From the NCBI GenBank assembly GCA_002427975.1, contig DIZT01000091.1, positions 15,504 through 22,930 of the forward strand: a DNA stretch of 7,427 nucleotides, given 5' to 3'. Positions within the stretch are counted from its first letter, which is position 1. Each line of letters opens with the position of its first letter. Positions 1 to 6,637 of the stretch are shown here, piece by piece. The stretch comes from Micrococcaceae bacterium UBA6021 (GTDB lineage: Bacteria > Actinomycetota > Actinomycetes > Actinomycetales > Micrococcaceae). The position numbers and the translations under genes are program-made. The notes under the pieces are model-generated. The model did no database searches. It saw nothing but the letters and a program-made list of their open reading frames with translations, and had not been told where the DNA came from.

Positions 1-321
1 CTGGCCACTGTGGATGCCTTGGACCGCAAGCCCGTGGCCGTGACCATTGATGAAGCACTGCCGCCGCAGGCGGTGGCCGGGACCCGGGTGGATGTCTGGG
101 TTGCCTTGCCGGATGCGCGCAACGGTTTCAGTGAGCCGAAGCTCCTGCTGCCCGGCGCGGAAATTGCACAGGTGACCGTTGGCTCCACGGCCTTGGGGTC
201 CTCGCGCAACACGGTGCTGATGGTTCTTGTTGCCGACAACCACATGCCGGCCATCCTCGGCGCCCAGGCGAACCATGCCAAGATTTCAGTGGTGTGGAAC
301 CCGGGCGGCGGCGCCTCATGA
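1..321 (+). CDS. SAF-domain (CpaB/RcpC-like) protein, 3' end only
   Basis: This is the C-terminal 106 residues of a gene that begins before the window; the frame is open from base 1 and ends at TGA 319-321. The visible part reads as the end of a SAF/CpaB-like protein. It has a DRKPVAVTIDEALPP segment, then the AGTRVDVWVAL strand, then a C-terminal beta-rich part with VLMVLVADN and ends KISVVWNPGGGAS. The alternating hydrophobic beta strands and the RVDVW motif resemble the RcpC/CpaB domain of Flp pilus assembly proteins, which are secreted or membrane-anchored. Any signal anchor would lie upstream and cannot be seen. The stop codon overlaps the start of the CpaE-like ATPase gene (ATGA), so the two are probably translationally coupled and work together. 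The family call is from recognition of sequence pattern; the exact function is unknown, and a pilus role is inference because no pilin, secretion ATPase or TadB/C gene is visible. Confidence 0.72.
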   Translation: MATVDALDRKPVAVTIDEALPPQAVAGTRVDVWVALPDARNGFSEPKLLLPGAEIAQVTVGSTALGSSRNTVLMVLVADNHMPAILGAQANHAKISVVWNPGGGAS

Positions 322-1625
322 GCATCCCAGTTGTCACTGTGGGCCAGGCTCGCGAGGACGTGGTGGGCGGGTTGGAGCGGCTCCACGGTCCCGTCACGGT
401 GGTCCGGCGCTGCGCCGAACTGACTGAACTGCTGGCCGCCTGCCAGAGCGGACTGGCGCGGGCGGCGGTTGTGGCTGATGGCTGCGAGGGCCTGACTGCT
501 TCGCTCGTTGACCGGCTCGGCGCCGTGGGCGTGGCGATCATCGCCCTCACGGATGACGCCGACGAGGCCGCCAGGCTGCGCGGGATCGGCGTGGCGTCTG
601 CGCTGACCGGAGTGGAGTCTGCCGCCCTGGCCGGCAGGATCGCCGAGGTGGTTGCCCAGCTGACCGGCACGGCCACGGTTGCGACGTTCGGGAGCGGGTT
701 GGGGGACACCAGCTCCGCGCTGCGCCAGCGTCCCGCCGACCAGGCGGACGTGCCACCGGCTTCGGGGGCGGGCAAGATCATTGCCGTGTGGGGTCCCGCC
801 GGTTCACCCGGCCGGACCTTCGTTGCAGCCAACATCGCGGGGGAGTTGGCTGCGGATGGGAAGTCCGTGCTCCTGATCGACGCCGACAGTTACGGGGCCA
901 GCATCGCGGCAGTCCTGGGCCTGCTGGATGAATCTGCGGGGATCGCGCAGGCCTGCCGGCTTGCGGACCAGGGACTGCTCGACGCCGATGCGTTGCTGAA
1001 GGTGGCCACACCGGTCACCACCAAGCTTGGGACTTTCCGGGTACTGACCGGGATCACGCGGGCGGACAGGTGGACCGAATTGCGGGCGGCAGCACTGTCG
1101 CTGGTGCTGGAACGCGCGAAGGAGGTTGCCGACGTCGTGGTTGTGGACACCGGCTTCTGCCTGGAGGCGGACGAGGAACTCAGCTTCGACACGATGGCTC
1201 CGCGCCGGAATGCCGCGACACTGCGGAGTCTGGAACTGGCGGACACCGTCTATGCCGTGGGGGCCGCGGATCCGGTGGGCGTTCCCCGGCTGGTCCGCGG
1301 ACTCGCGGAGCTCGAGTTGGCAGTACCGCATGTGTCGCCTGTTGTGGTGATGAACAAGGTCCGGGCGGCGGCGGTGGGGAGATCCCCGGAACGCCAGCTG
1401 AAGGATGCATGGGGGCGGTATGGCCCGTCGTCGCAGATCGCAGCCTTCCTGCCGGCGGACAGCCCCGCAGCTGACGCGGCGCTGCTCAGCGGCTCGCTGC
1501 TGCTCGAAACGGCGCCGGATTCCAAGCTCAGGCACGCGATCGCCGAATTGGTTTGTGCACCTGTCCAGCGATCCTCCAGATCCTCTGTATTTTCTTCCAC
1601 ACCGAGGCTTCAGCGAAAGGGCTAG
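318..1625 (+). CDS. CpaE-like MinD/ParA-family ATPase with degenerate receiver-like N-terminus
   Basis: The product is 435 residues. The start is ATG 318, overlapping the upstream stop as ATGA; an in-frame GTG at 294 lies inside the upstream gene and would add only an arginine-rich extension. Residues about 1-115 have alternating beta/alpha character like a receiver fold (AAVVADG near D54, AIIALTDD near T78), but I see no lysine at the usual beta5 position, so a pseudo-receiver is likely. A proline-rich linker follows (about 135-150). The SIMIBI-type ATPase domain starts at K153. Its P-loop is GPAGSPGRT (159-167), with Walker A' LLIDADSYG (D188, D190) and Walker B DVVVVD (D277). The P-loop has R166 at the phosphate-binding lysine position and A161 at the deviant-lysine position. 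A Ser/Arg-rich tail ends the protein. CpaE proteins localise Flp pilus machinery at the inner membrane face; that role here is inference. A ParA-like partitioning protein is less likely, given the SAF/CpaB-like neighbour and N-terminal domain. Confidence 0.8.
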   Translation: MSIPVVTVGQAREDVVGGLERLHGPVTVVRRCAELTELLAACQSGLARAAVVADGCEGLTASLVDRLGAVGVAIIALTDDADEAARLRGIGVASALTGVESAALAGRIAEVVAQLTGTATVATFGSGLGDTSSALRQRPADQADVPPASGAGKIIAVWGPAGSPGRTFVAANIAGELAADGKSVLLIDADSYGASIAAVLGLLDESAGIAQACRLADQGLLDADALLKVATPVTTKLGTFRVLTGITRADRWTELRAAALSLVLERAKEVADVVVVDTGFCLEADEELSFDTMAPRRNAATLRSLELADTVYAVGAADPVGVPRLVRGLAELELAVPHVSPVVVMNKVRAAAVGRSPERQLKDAWGRYGPSSQIAAFLPADSPAADAALLSGSLLLETAPDSKLRHAIAELVCAPVQRSSRSSVFSSTPRLQRKG

Positions 1626-1628
1626 GCT
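1623..1628 (+). promoter_or_regulatory. Possible -10 element upstream of gdh
   Basis: TAGGCT fits the actinobacterial TANNNT -10 pattern and overlaps the stop codon of the CpaE-like gene. It would place a transcription start near 1635 and give a leader of about 48 bases. No good -35 hexamer is seen at 16-18 bases upstream (the region around 1599-1605 reads ACACCGA), so this is a weak candidate. It would allow gdh to be transcribed separately from the two genes before it. Confidence 0.25.
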
Positions 1629-1650
1629 CACCGTAGGAGCTGCGACGGTG
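1629..1650 (+). repeat. 6-bp inverted repeat just after the CpaE-like stop codon
   Basis: CACCGT (1629-1634) is perfectly repeated inverted as ACGGTG (1645-1650), with a 10-base loop. No T-run follows, so it is not a standard intrinsic terminator. It overlaps the possible transcription start, so it could be an operator, or an RNA hairpin in read-through transcripts. Its 3' arm shares bases with the loop and stem of the next hairpin, so the two RNA structures exclude one another. A 6-bp repeat can arise by chance. Confidence 0.35.
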
Positions 1651-1668
1651 CAGCATCAAACTTGTGAT
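1639..1668 (+). promoter_or_regulatory. Tandem hexaloop hairpins in the gdh leader (possible ANTAR-type RNA target)
   Basis: Two adjoining small hairpins have six-base loops. The first is GCTGC-GACGGT-GCAGC (1639-1654), with five perfect pairs. The second is ATCA-AACTTG-TGAT (1655-1668), with four pairs, or five if C1654 pairs with G1669 instead of closing the first hairpin. The second abuts the gdh Shine-Dalgarno. Known ANTAR-protein targets are paired hexaloop stem-loops with A at loop position 1 and G at position 4. Here loop 1 has only the G at position 4 and loop 2 only the A at position 1, so the match is partial. The idea gains weight because a PdtaS homologue, whose mycobacterial partner is an ANTAR regulator, lies downstream. 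Short stems of this size do occur by chance. Confidence 0.3.
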
Positions 1669-1673
1669 GGAGG
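1669..1673 (+). promoter_or_regulatory. Shine-Dalgarno of gdh that decides its start
   Basis: GGAGG lies 9 bases before ATG 1683 but only 3 bases before the alternative in-frame TTG 1677. An in-frame TGA at 1665-1667 rules out any earlier start. The spacing therefore favours ATG 1683, giving a protein beginning MSSGSS. Confidence 0.8.
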
Positions 1674-1682
1674 CGTTTGTCG

Positions 1683-4600
1683 ATGTCGTCTGGATCCAGC
1701 GTGGAGGATCAAGCTTTGGCTATTGGTGACCGGGAGGGATTCCTGGCGGATTATTACCAGCATCTTGCCGAAGAGGATGCCCGGACTTATTCCCCGGAGG
1801 TGCTGGCCAACCGGGCGGAAACCCACCGCGGTGTCGCCGCGAACCGGCAGCCGGGCCAGGCTCAGGTTTCCATCGTCAACGAGGAGGACAGTAGCGTCGT
1901 CTATGTCGTCACGGACGATATGCCTTTCCTTGTTGACTCGGTCAACGCCGAGCTTGTGCGCCAGAACGCCGCTATCGGGCTTGTCCTTCATCCGCTGTTC
2001 GTGGTGACCCGGAACCGGGAAACGGGGCAGCTGGTTAAAGTTGATCGGGTCCCGTCCCACATCGGTCTCTCCAGCGGTGATACGGCGGCGATGCCCATGC
2101 TTTCGCACCTCATCGCGCAAGGCGAAAACGCCTCCCACATGGAGTCGTGGATCGCCGTGGAAATCAACCGCGTCTCCGACGAGGCAAAGGCGTCGTTGCT
2201 GGACGGGCTGGACCGCATCCTGGGAGACGTGCGCGCCGCCGTCGAAGACTGGCCCAAGATGCGAAACAAGGCCCAACAGATTGCCGCGAGTCTGGACCAG
2301 GTGTCCCACTCGGCCCAGATTGCCGAACTGCGGCAGGCGCAGGACCTTTTGCGCTGGCTCGACGACGGCAACTTCACTTTCCTCGGATACCGCGAGTACG
2401 ACCTCGTCACCGTCGACGGTGAAGATGTGCTGGAGCTGCGTGAAGACAGCGGTCTCGGACTGCTCCGGGCGAAGCCGGGCGCTCCGCACATGCAGCACCT
2501 CACCGACGCCGGACGAAAAAAGGCGCGGGAAAAAAGGGCGCTGGTAATCACCAAGGCAAACTCACGGTCCACGGTCCACCGTCCCGCGTACCTTGACTAC
2601 ATCGGCGTGAAGAGTTTTGACGCCGCAGGCAACGTCAACGGCGAGCGCCGCTTCATCGGCCTGTTCGCGACCAGTGCCTACGCCGGATCCGTCCGGAACA
2701 TCCCCATCGTGCGCGAAAAAGTGGACGCCGTGCTGGGCAATGCAGGCTTCCCGCCGGACTCACACTCGGGCAAGGACCTTTTGGGGATCCTGGAGACGTA
2801 CCCCCGCGACGAACTGTTCCAGATCGAGACCGAGGACCTGTCGGCCACCGCAACCGGCATCCAGAGATTGCAGGAGCGGCGGCGGACCCGCCTGTTCCTC
2901 CGACCGGACATCTACGGCCGTTTTATGTCCGCGTTGGTCTACCTTCCGCGTGACCGGTACACCACCAATGTCCGGCTCCGCATCGAGGAGGAACTGCGGA
3001 CCACGTTCCAGGCGGAGTCCATCGACTACGCGGCGCGGATGACCGAATCGGCCCTCGCCCGCCTGTTCTTCCGGATCCGCTTGCCCAAGGGCGCTGAGAT
3101 CAGCCACGTCAACGCTGATGAGCTTGAAGCGCGGCTGGTCCGGGCGGCCCGTTCGTGGAGTGAGGGCATCACTGAAGTCCTGCGGGAACGCGGCGCTGAT
3201 GAGCAGGCGAAGGAGCTCGCCGCGATCTGGTCGGAGGCTTTTCCCGCCGGATACCGCGTGGATTACGAGGTTGAGGACGCGCTGGAGGACATCGCCCGGT
3301 TCGAGAAATACGGGGCTGAAGCCGAGCGCACAGCCGCTGCCAGGCAGGAACGGCCGGGCGTCCACGTGTACTTGCCCAAGGGCGCCGGTGAAGTCCTGGA
3401 AGAGGACGCCCGCGTCAAGCTGTACATGCTGGAACCCAAGAGCCTGAGCCAGATCCTGCCGTTCTTCCACAATCTGGGACTCGAGGTGCTGGATGAGCGG
3501 CCTTTTGAGATCGAGACGGCTGACCAGCGGGACTTTTTCCTGTACGACCTGGGGCTGAAATACCCTGCCGGCATTGATCCGCTGGCCACCGGACAGCTTC
3601 TGGCCGACTCGTTCGGTGCCGCCGTATCCGGCGCCGTAGAGTCGGACAGTTTTGACCGGCTGGTGCTGCGTGAGGGGATGCAGTGGCGCGAGATCACCGT
3701 CCTGCGGGCCTACGCCCGGTACATGCGGCAGATGGGGAACACCAACTCGGTGGGCTTCATGGCGGACACCCTGCTCGCCAATCCCGATGTCACGAAAGCC
3801 CTGACGGCCCTTTTCGCGGCCCGGTTCGATCCCGCCCTGAGCGGGACCGAGCGCCTTGCGGCGCAGGAGAAAGTCCGCGGCGAGCTGTCAGCTGCCATTG
3901 AAGAGGTGGCAACGCTCGACGCCGACCGTGTGCTGCGGACCCTGGCGAACCTGATCGAGGCGACCCTCCGCACCAACTACTACCAGTACAAGACGCACCT
4001 GAGCTTCAAGCTCGATCCTGCCCGGATTGAGGGTCTGCCGTTCCCGCGGCCCATGTTCGAAATCTGGGTCTATTCCCCACGGGTCGAGGGCGTCCACCTC
4101 CGCTTCGGCAAGGTGGCCCGCGGCGGCTTGCGCTGGTCTGACCGGCGCGAGGATTTCCGGACGGAGATCCTTGGTCTGGTGAAGGCGCAGACCGTCAAAA
4201 ACGCCGTCATCGTTCCCACCGGCGCCAAAGGCGGCTTCTTCGCCAAACGGCTGCCCGACCCCGCAGCGGACCGTGCGGCCTGGATGGCTGAGGGTGTTGA
4301 CAGCTACAAAACGTTCATCCGGGGTCTGTTGGACCTCACTGACAACCTTGTCGCGGGAGCTGACGGCGAAACCGTCGTGCCGCCGTCGGACGTTGTAAGG
4401 CACGACGACGACGATTCCTACCTTGTGGTGGCGGCGGACAAGGGGACGGCCACGTTCTCGGACATCGCCAACGGGCTTGCGGCTGAATACGGGTTCTGGC
4501 TCGGTGACGCGTTCGCCTCCGGAGGTTCGGTTGGCTATGACCATAAGGCCATGGGAATCACGGCCCGTGGTGCCTGGGAGTCGGTCAAACGCCACTTCAG

Positions 4601-6536
4601 CGAGCTGGACGTGGACACCCAGACCCAGCCGTTCAGCGTGGTGGGCGTGGGGGACATGTCCGGCGACGTGTTCGGCAACGGCATGCTCCTGTCCCGGCAC
4701 ATCCGGCTGCTGGCAGCCTTCGACCACCGGCACATCTTCCTTGACCCCGCACCGGAAACGGAATCGTCGTTCGTGGAACGGCGGAGGCTGTTCGAACTGC
4801 CGAGGTCCTCGTGGGACGACTACGACAAATCCCTCATCAGCGAAGGCGGCGGCGTGTACGCCCGCCAGGCCAAGTCCATTCCGGTCTCGCCGCAGGTCCG
4901 GGCGGCCCTGGGTCTGCCCGAGGCGACCACAGAGCTGAGCCCGCCGGAGCTTCTCCGCGCCATTCTGCTGGCTCCGGCCGACCTGCTGTACAACGGCGGG
5001 ATCGGGACGTATGTCAAGGCCAGCACCGAGTCCAACGCCTCCGTGGGTGACAAGGCCAACGACGCCATCCGCGTGGACGGCAAGGACCTGCGGGTCAAGG
5101 TGGTGGGTGAAGGCGGGAACCTGGGCATGACGCAGCGCGGCCGCATTGAAGCTGCCCTGCAGGGCGTCATCCTGAACACCGATGCGATCGACAACTCGGC
5201 CGGCGTCGACTGCTCCGACCATGAAGTGAACATCAAGATCTTTGTGGACCGGATGGGGGCGGCGGGCAAGCTGACCCCGGAGGAACGGGCGGGCTTCCTC
5301 GCCTCCATGACGGACGAGGTGGGGCGGCTGGTCCTCGAGGACAACGTGGACCAGAACATTCTGCTCCTGAACGACCGGATGCGCGTGGCCGAGTGGAGCC
5401 CCAGCTATGAGCGGCTGATGGACTGGCTGGAGAAGTCGGCGGACCTGAAGCGTGACCTTGAAGCGCTGCCCAGCACCGAAACCCTGCGCGAGCGGCTGGA
5501 CCAGGGTCAGGGGCTGACGTCACCGGAGCTGTCGGTGCTGGCGGCTTACGCGAAGATCGAGCTGGCATCGGCGCTGCGTGACAGCGACCTCGCCGACGAT
5601 CCGTGGTTCCGCGGTACGCTGCGTGCGTACTTCCCGCAGCAGCTGCGGGAACGGTTCGACGCCGAACTGGACACCCATCCACTGCGGCGCGAGATCATTG
5701 CCACGGTGGTGGCCAACGACATGATCAACATGGGCGGCATCACGTTCGCCTTCCGCACCATGGAGGAAACCTCGGCCACTGAGGTGGCTGTGGCCAAGTC
5801 CTTCGTGGCGCTCCGCGAGATCTTCGACCTGAACACCATGGTGGGGGAATTGAACAGCCTGCCGGCGTCGTTCCCCACCGAACACTGGAGCACCGTCCAC
5901 CTGGACATCCGCCGCCTGCTGGACCGTGCTGTCCGGTGGCTGTTGGCCCAGGGCGGCACGTCCCGGCCCATCGCGGAGACCGTGGCCGAATTCAAGCCGC
6001 TACTGGACCCGATGCGCGCGCGGCTGCTGGATTATCTCCGTGGTGATGACCGTGACCGCGTTGCCAGCTGGCTGGAGACAGCGCACGGGTGGGACCTTCC
6101 GGACGGGCTTGCCTTCCGGTGGGCTGAGCTCTTCGAGAGCTTTGTCCTGCTGGACATTGCCAAGATCGTGCATGCCCGTAAGGAGCCGGTGGAAGAGATT
6201 GCGGCGGTTTACTACACCGTGTTCAACCGCTTCCACGCCGACTCGCTGCTGGAACGGATCAGCAGCTTGCCGCGCCAGGACAGGTGGCAGGCGCTGGCCA
6301 GGGCCGCACTCCGGGATGACCTCTATTCCACCGTCTCGGACATGACGACGGCGGTACTGGAGTCAACAGCGTCCGGGGAGTCTGCGGAGGACAGGCTGAA
6401 GGACTGGGAACGCCAGAATGCCGAGCAGCTGGGCAGGGCGAAGAGCATGTTTGACGAGGTCAACTCGCTCGAAGCCGACGATATGGCGTCACTGTCGGTA
6501 GCATTGAGGCTCTTGAGGTCAATCGTCCGACGCTAG
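1683..6536 (+). CDS. gdh: NAD-dependent glutamate dehydrogenase, large (~180 kDa) type
   Basis: The 1617-residue product oxidatively deaminates L-glutamate to 2-oxoglutarate and ammonium with NAD+ (EC 1.4.1.2), feeding the TCA cycle in the cytoplasm. Its length matches the large actinobacterial enzymes of about 1,600 residues. The N-terminal roughly 700 residues form the ACT-like and helical regulatory part, including the conserved NFTFLGYRE segment at 230. The catalytic region follows: KVARGGLRWSDRREDFRTE (from 810) and PTGAKGG (845-851, K849 in the family's substrate-site lysine motif). Further conserved segments are DKGTATFSD (from 919), GYDHK (951-955), the nucleotide-fold loop GVGDMSGDVFGNG (988-1000), NGGIGTY (1104-1110), GEGGNL (1142-1147) and DNSAGVDCSDHEVNIK (1170-1185). 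A helical C-terminal region of roughly 400 residues completes it. All expected motifs look intact. ATG 1683 is chosen from Shine-Dalgarno spacing; TTG 1677 would add two residues. In mycobacteria this enzyme is inhibited by the FHA protein GarA; that control here is inference. The gene sits 57 bases after the CpaE-like gene and 28 before pdtaS. Confidence 0.96.
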   Translation: MSSGSSVEDQALAIGDREGFLADYYQHLAEEDARTYSPEVLANRAETHRGVAANRQPGQAQVSIVNEEDSSVVYVVTDDMPFLVDSVNAELVRQNAAIGLVLHPLFVVTRNRETGQLVKVDRVPSHIGLSSGDTAAMPMLSHLIAQGENASHMESWIAVEINRVSDEAKASLLDGLDRILGDVRAAVEDWPKMRNKAQQIAASLDQVSHSAQIAELRQAQDLLRWLDDGNFTFLGYREYDLVTVDGEDVLELREDSGLGLLRAKPGAPHMQHLTDAGRKKAREKRALVITKANSRSTVHRPAYLDYIGVKSFDAAGNVNGERRFIGLFATSAYAGSVRNIPIVREKVDAVLGNAGFPPDSHSGKDLLGILETYPRDELFQIETEDLSATATGIQRLQERRRTRLFLRPDIYGRFMSALVYLPRDRYTTNVRLRIEEELRTTFQAESIDYAARMTESALARLFFRIRLPKGAEISHVNADELEARLVRAARSWSEGITEVLRERGADEQAKELAAIWSEAFPAGYRVDYEVEDALEDIARFEKYGAEAERTAAARQERPGVHVYLPKGAGEVLEEDARVKLYMLEPKSLSQILPFFHNLGLEVLDERPFEIETADQRDFFLYDLGLKYPAGIDPLATGQLLADSFGAAVSGAVESDSFDRLVLREGMQWREITVLRAYARYMRQMGNTNSVGFMADTLLANPDVTKALTALFAARFDPALSGTERLAAQEKVRGELSAAIEEVATLDADRVLRTLANLIEATLRTNYYQYKTHLSFKLDPARIEGLPFPRPMFEIWVYSPRVEGVHLRFGKVARGGLRWSDRREDFRTEILGLVKAQTVKNAVIVPTGAKGGFFAKRLPDPAADRAAWMAEGVDSYKTFIRGLLDLTDNLVAGADGETVVPPSDVVRHDDDDSYLVVAADKGTATFSDIANGLAAEYGFWLGDAFASGGSVGYDHKAMGITARGAWESVKRHFSELDVDTQTQPFSVVGVGDMSGDVFGNGMLLSRHIRLLAAFDHRHIFLDPAPETESSFVERRRLFELPRSSWDDYDKSLISEGGGVYARQAKSIPVSPQVRAALGLPEATTELSPPELLRAILLAPADLLYNGGIGTYVKASTESNASVGDKANDAIRVDGKDLRVKVVGEGGNLGMTQRGRIEAALQGVILNTDAIDNSAGVDCSDHEVNIKIFVDRMGAAGKLTPEERAGFLASMTDEVGRLVLEDNVDQNILLLNDRMRVAEWSPSYERLMDWLEKSADLKRDLEALPSTETLRERLDQGQGLTSPELSVLAAYAKIELASALRDSDLADDPWFRGTLRAYFPQQLRERFDAELDTHPLRREIIATVVANDMINMGGITFAFRTMEETSATEVAVAKSFVALREIFDLNTMVGELNSLPASFPTEHWSTVHLDIRRLLDRAVRWLLAQGGTSRPIAETVAEFKPLLDPMRARLLDYLRGDDRDRVASWLETAHGWDLPDGLAFRWAELFESFVLLDIAKIVHARKEPVEEIAAVYYTVFNRFHADSLLERISSLPRQDRWQALARAALRDDLYSTVSDMTTAVLESTASGESAEDRLKDWERQNAEQLGRAKSMFDEVNSLEADDMASLSVALRLLRSIVRR

Positions 6537-6550
6537 GAATCCCGGCGTCG
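6528..6550 (+). repeat. Weak inverted repeat across the gdh stop codon
   Basis: CGACGC (6528-6533) pairs with GCGTCG (6545-6550) around an 11-base loop that contains the gdh stop codon. No T-run follows, so it is unlikely to terminate transcription; it leaves read-through into pdtaS possible. Six pairs in GC-rich DNA may be chance. Confidence 0.25.
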
Positions 6551-6555
6551 TAACT

Positions 6556-6560
6556 GGAGG
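6556..6560 (+). promoter_or_regulatory. Shine-Dalgarno of pdtaS
   Basis: GGAGG lies 4 bases before GTG 6565, a rather short but workable spacing. It supports the GTG start, since no in-frame ATG lies near by and the protein from GTG begins as expected for the family (MAIFTDPIREHADF). Confidence 0.75.
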
Positions 6561-6637
6561 TGCAGTGGCAATCTTTACGGACCCCATCAGGGAACACGCT
6601 GATTTCGGGCCGGGCGATGCCGAATGGCTGCACCTCC
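6556..6637 (+). promoter_or_regulatory. 10-bp inverted repeat that could mask the pdtaS ribosome binding site
   Basis: GGAGGTGCAG (6556-6565) covers the Shine-Dalgarno, the spacer and the first base of the GTG start. Its exact reverse complement CTGCACCTCC lies at 6628-6637, within codons 22-25 of the same gene. A U-G pair (6566 with 6627) could extend it. The intervening loop is 62 bases. In mRNA this would hide the ribosome binding site. The downstream arm also encodes Leu-His-Leu-Leu in a conserved part of the protein, so coding constraint may explain some of the match. Confidence 0.4.

Noticed and set aside
294..317. Upstream GTG 294 as the start of the CpaE-like gene
   Set aside because: It lies within the SAF gene and adds an Arg-rich stub; ATG 318 in the ATGA overlap is the usual coupled arrangement.
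804..1631. Antisense open frame of 275 codons opposite the CpaE-like gene, and a similar one at 128-835
   Set aside because: The sense frame carries clear ATPase motifs; the antisense translations are Arg/Pro/Ser-rich with no recognisable motif.
3888..5222. Long antisense open frame (444 codons) inside gdh
   Set aside because: It mirrors a strongly conserved coding region; GC-rich genes commonly leave the opposite strand open. No recognisable domain is seen in its translation.
6528..6550. Terminator between gdh and pdtaS
   Set aside because: The stem is only 6 bp with an 11-base loop and no T-run follows.
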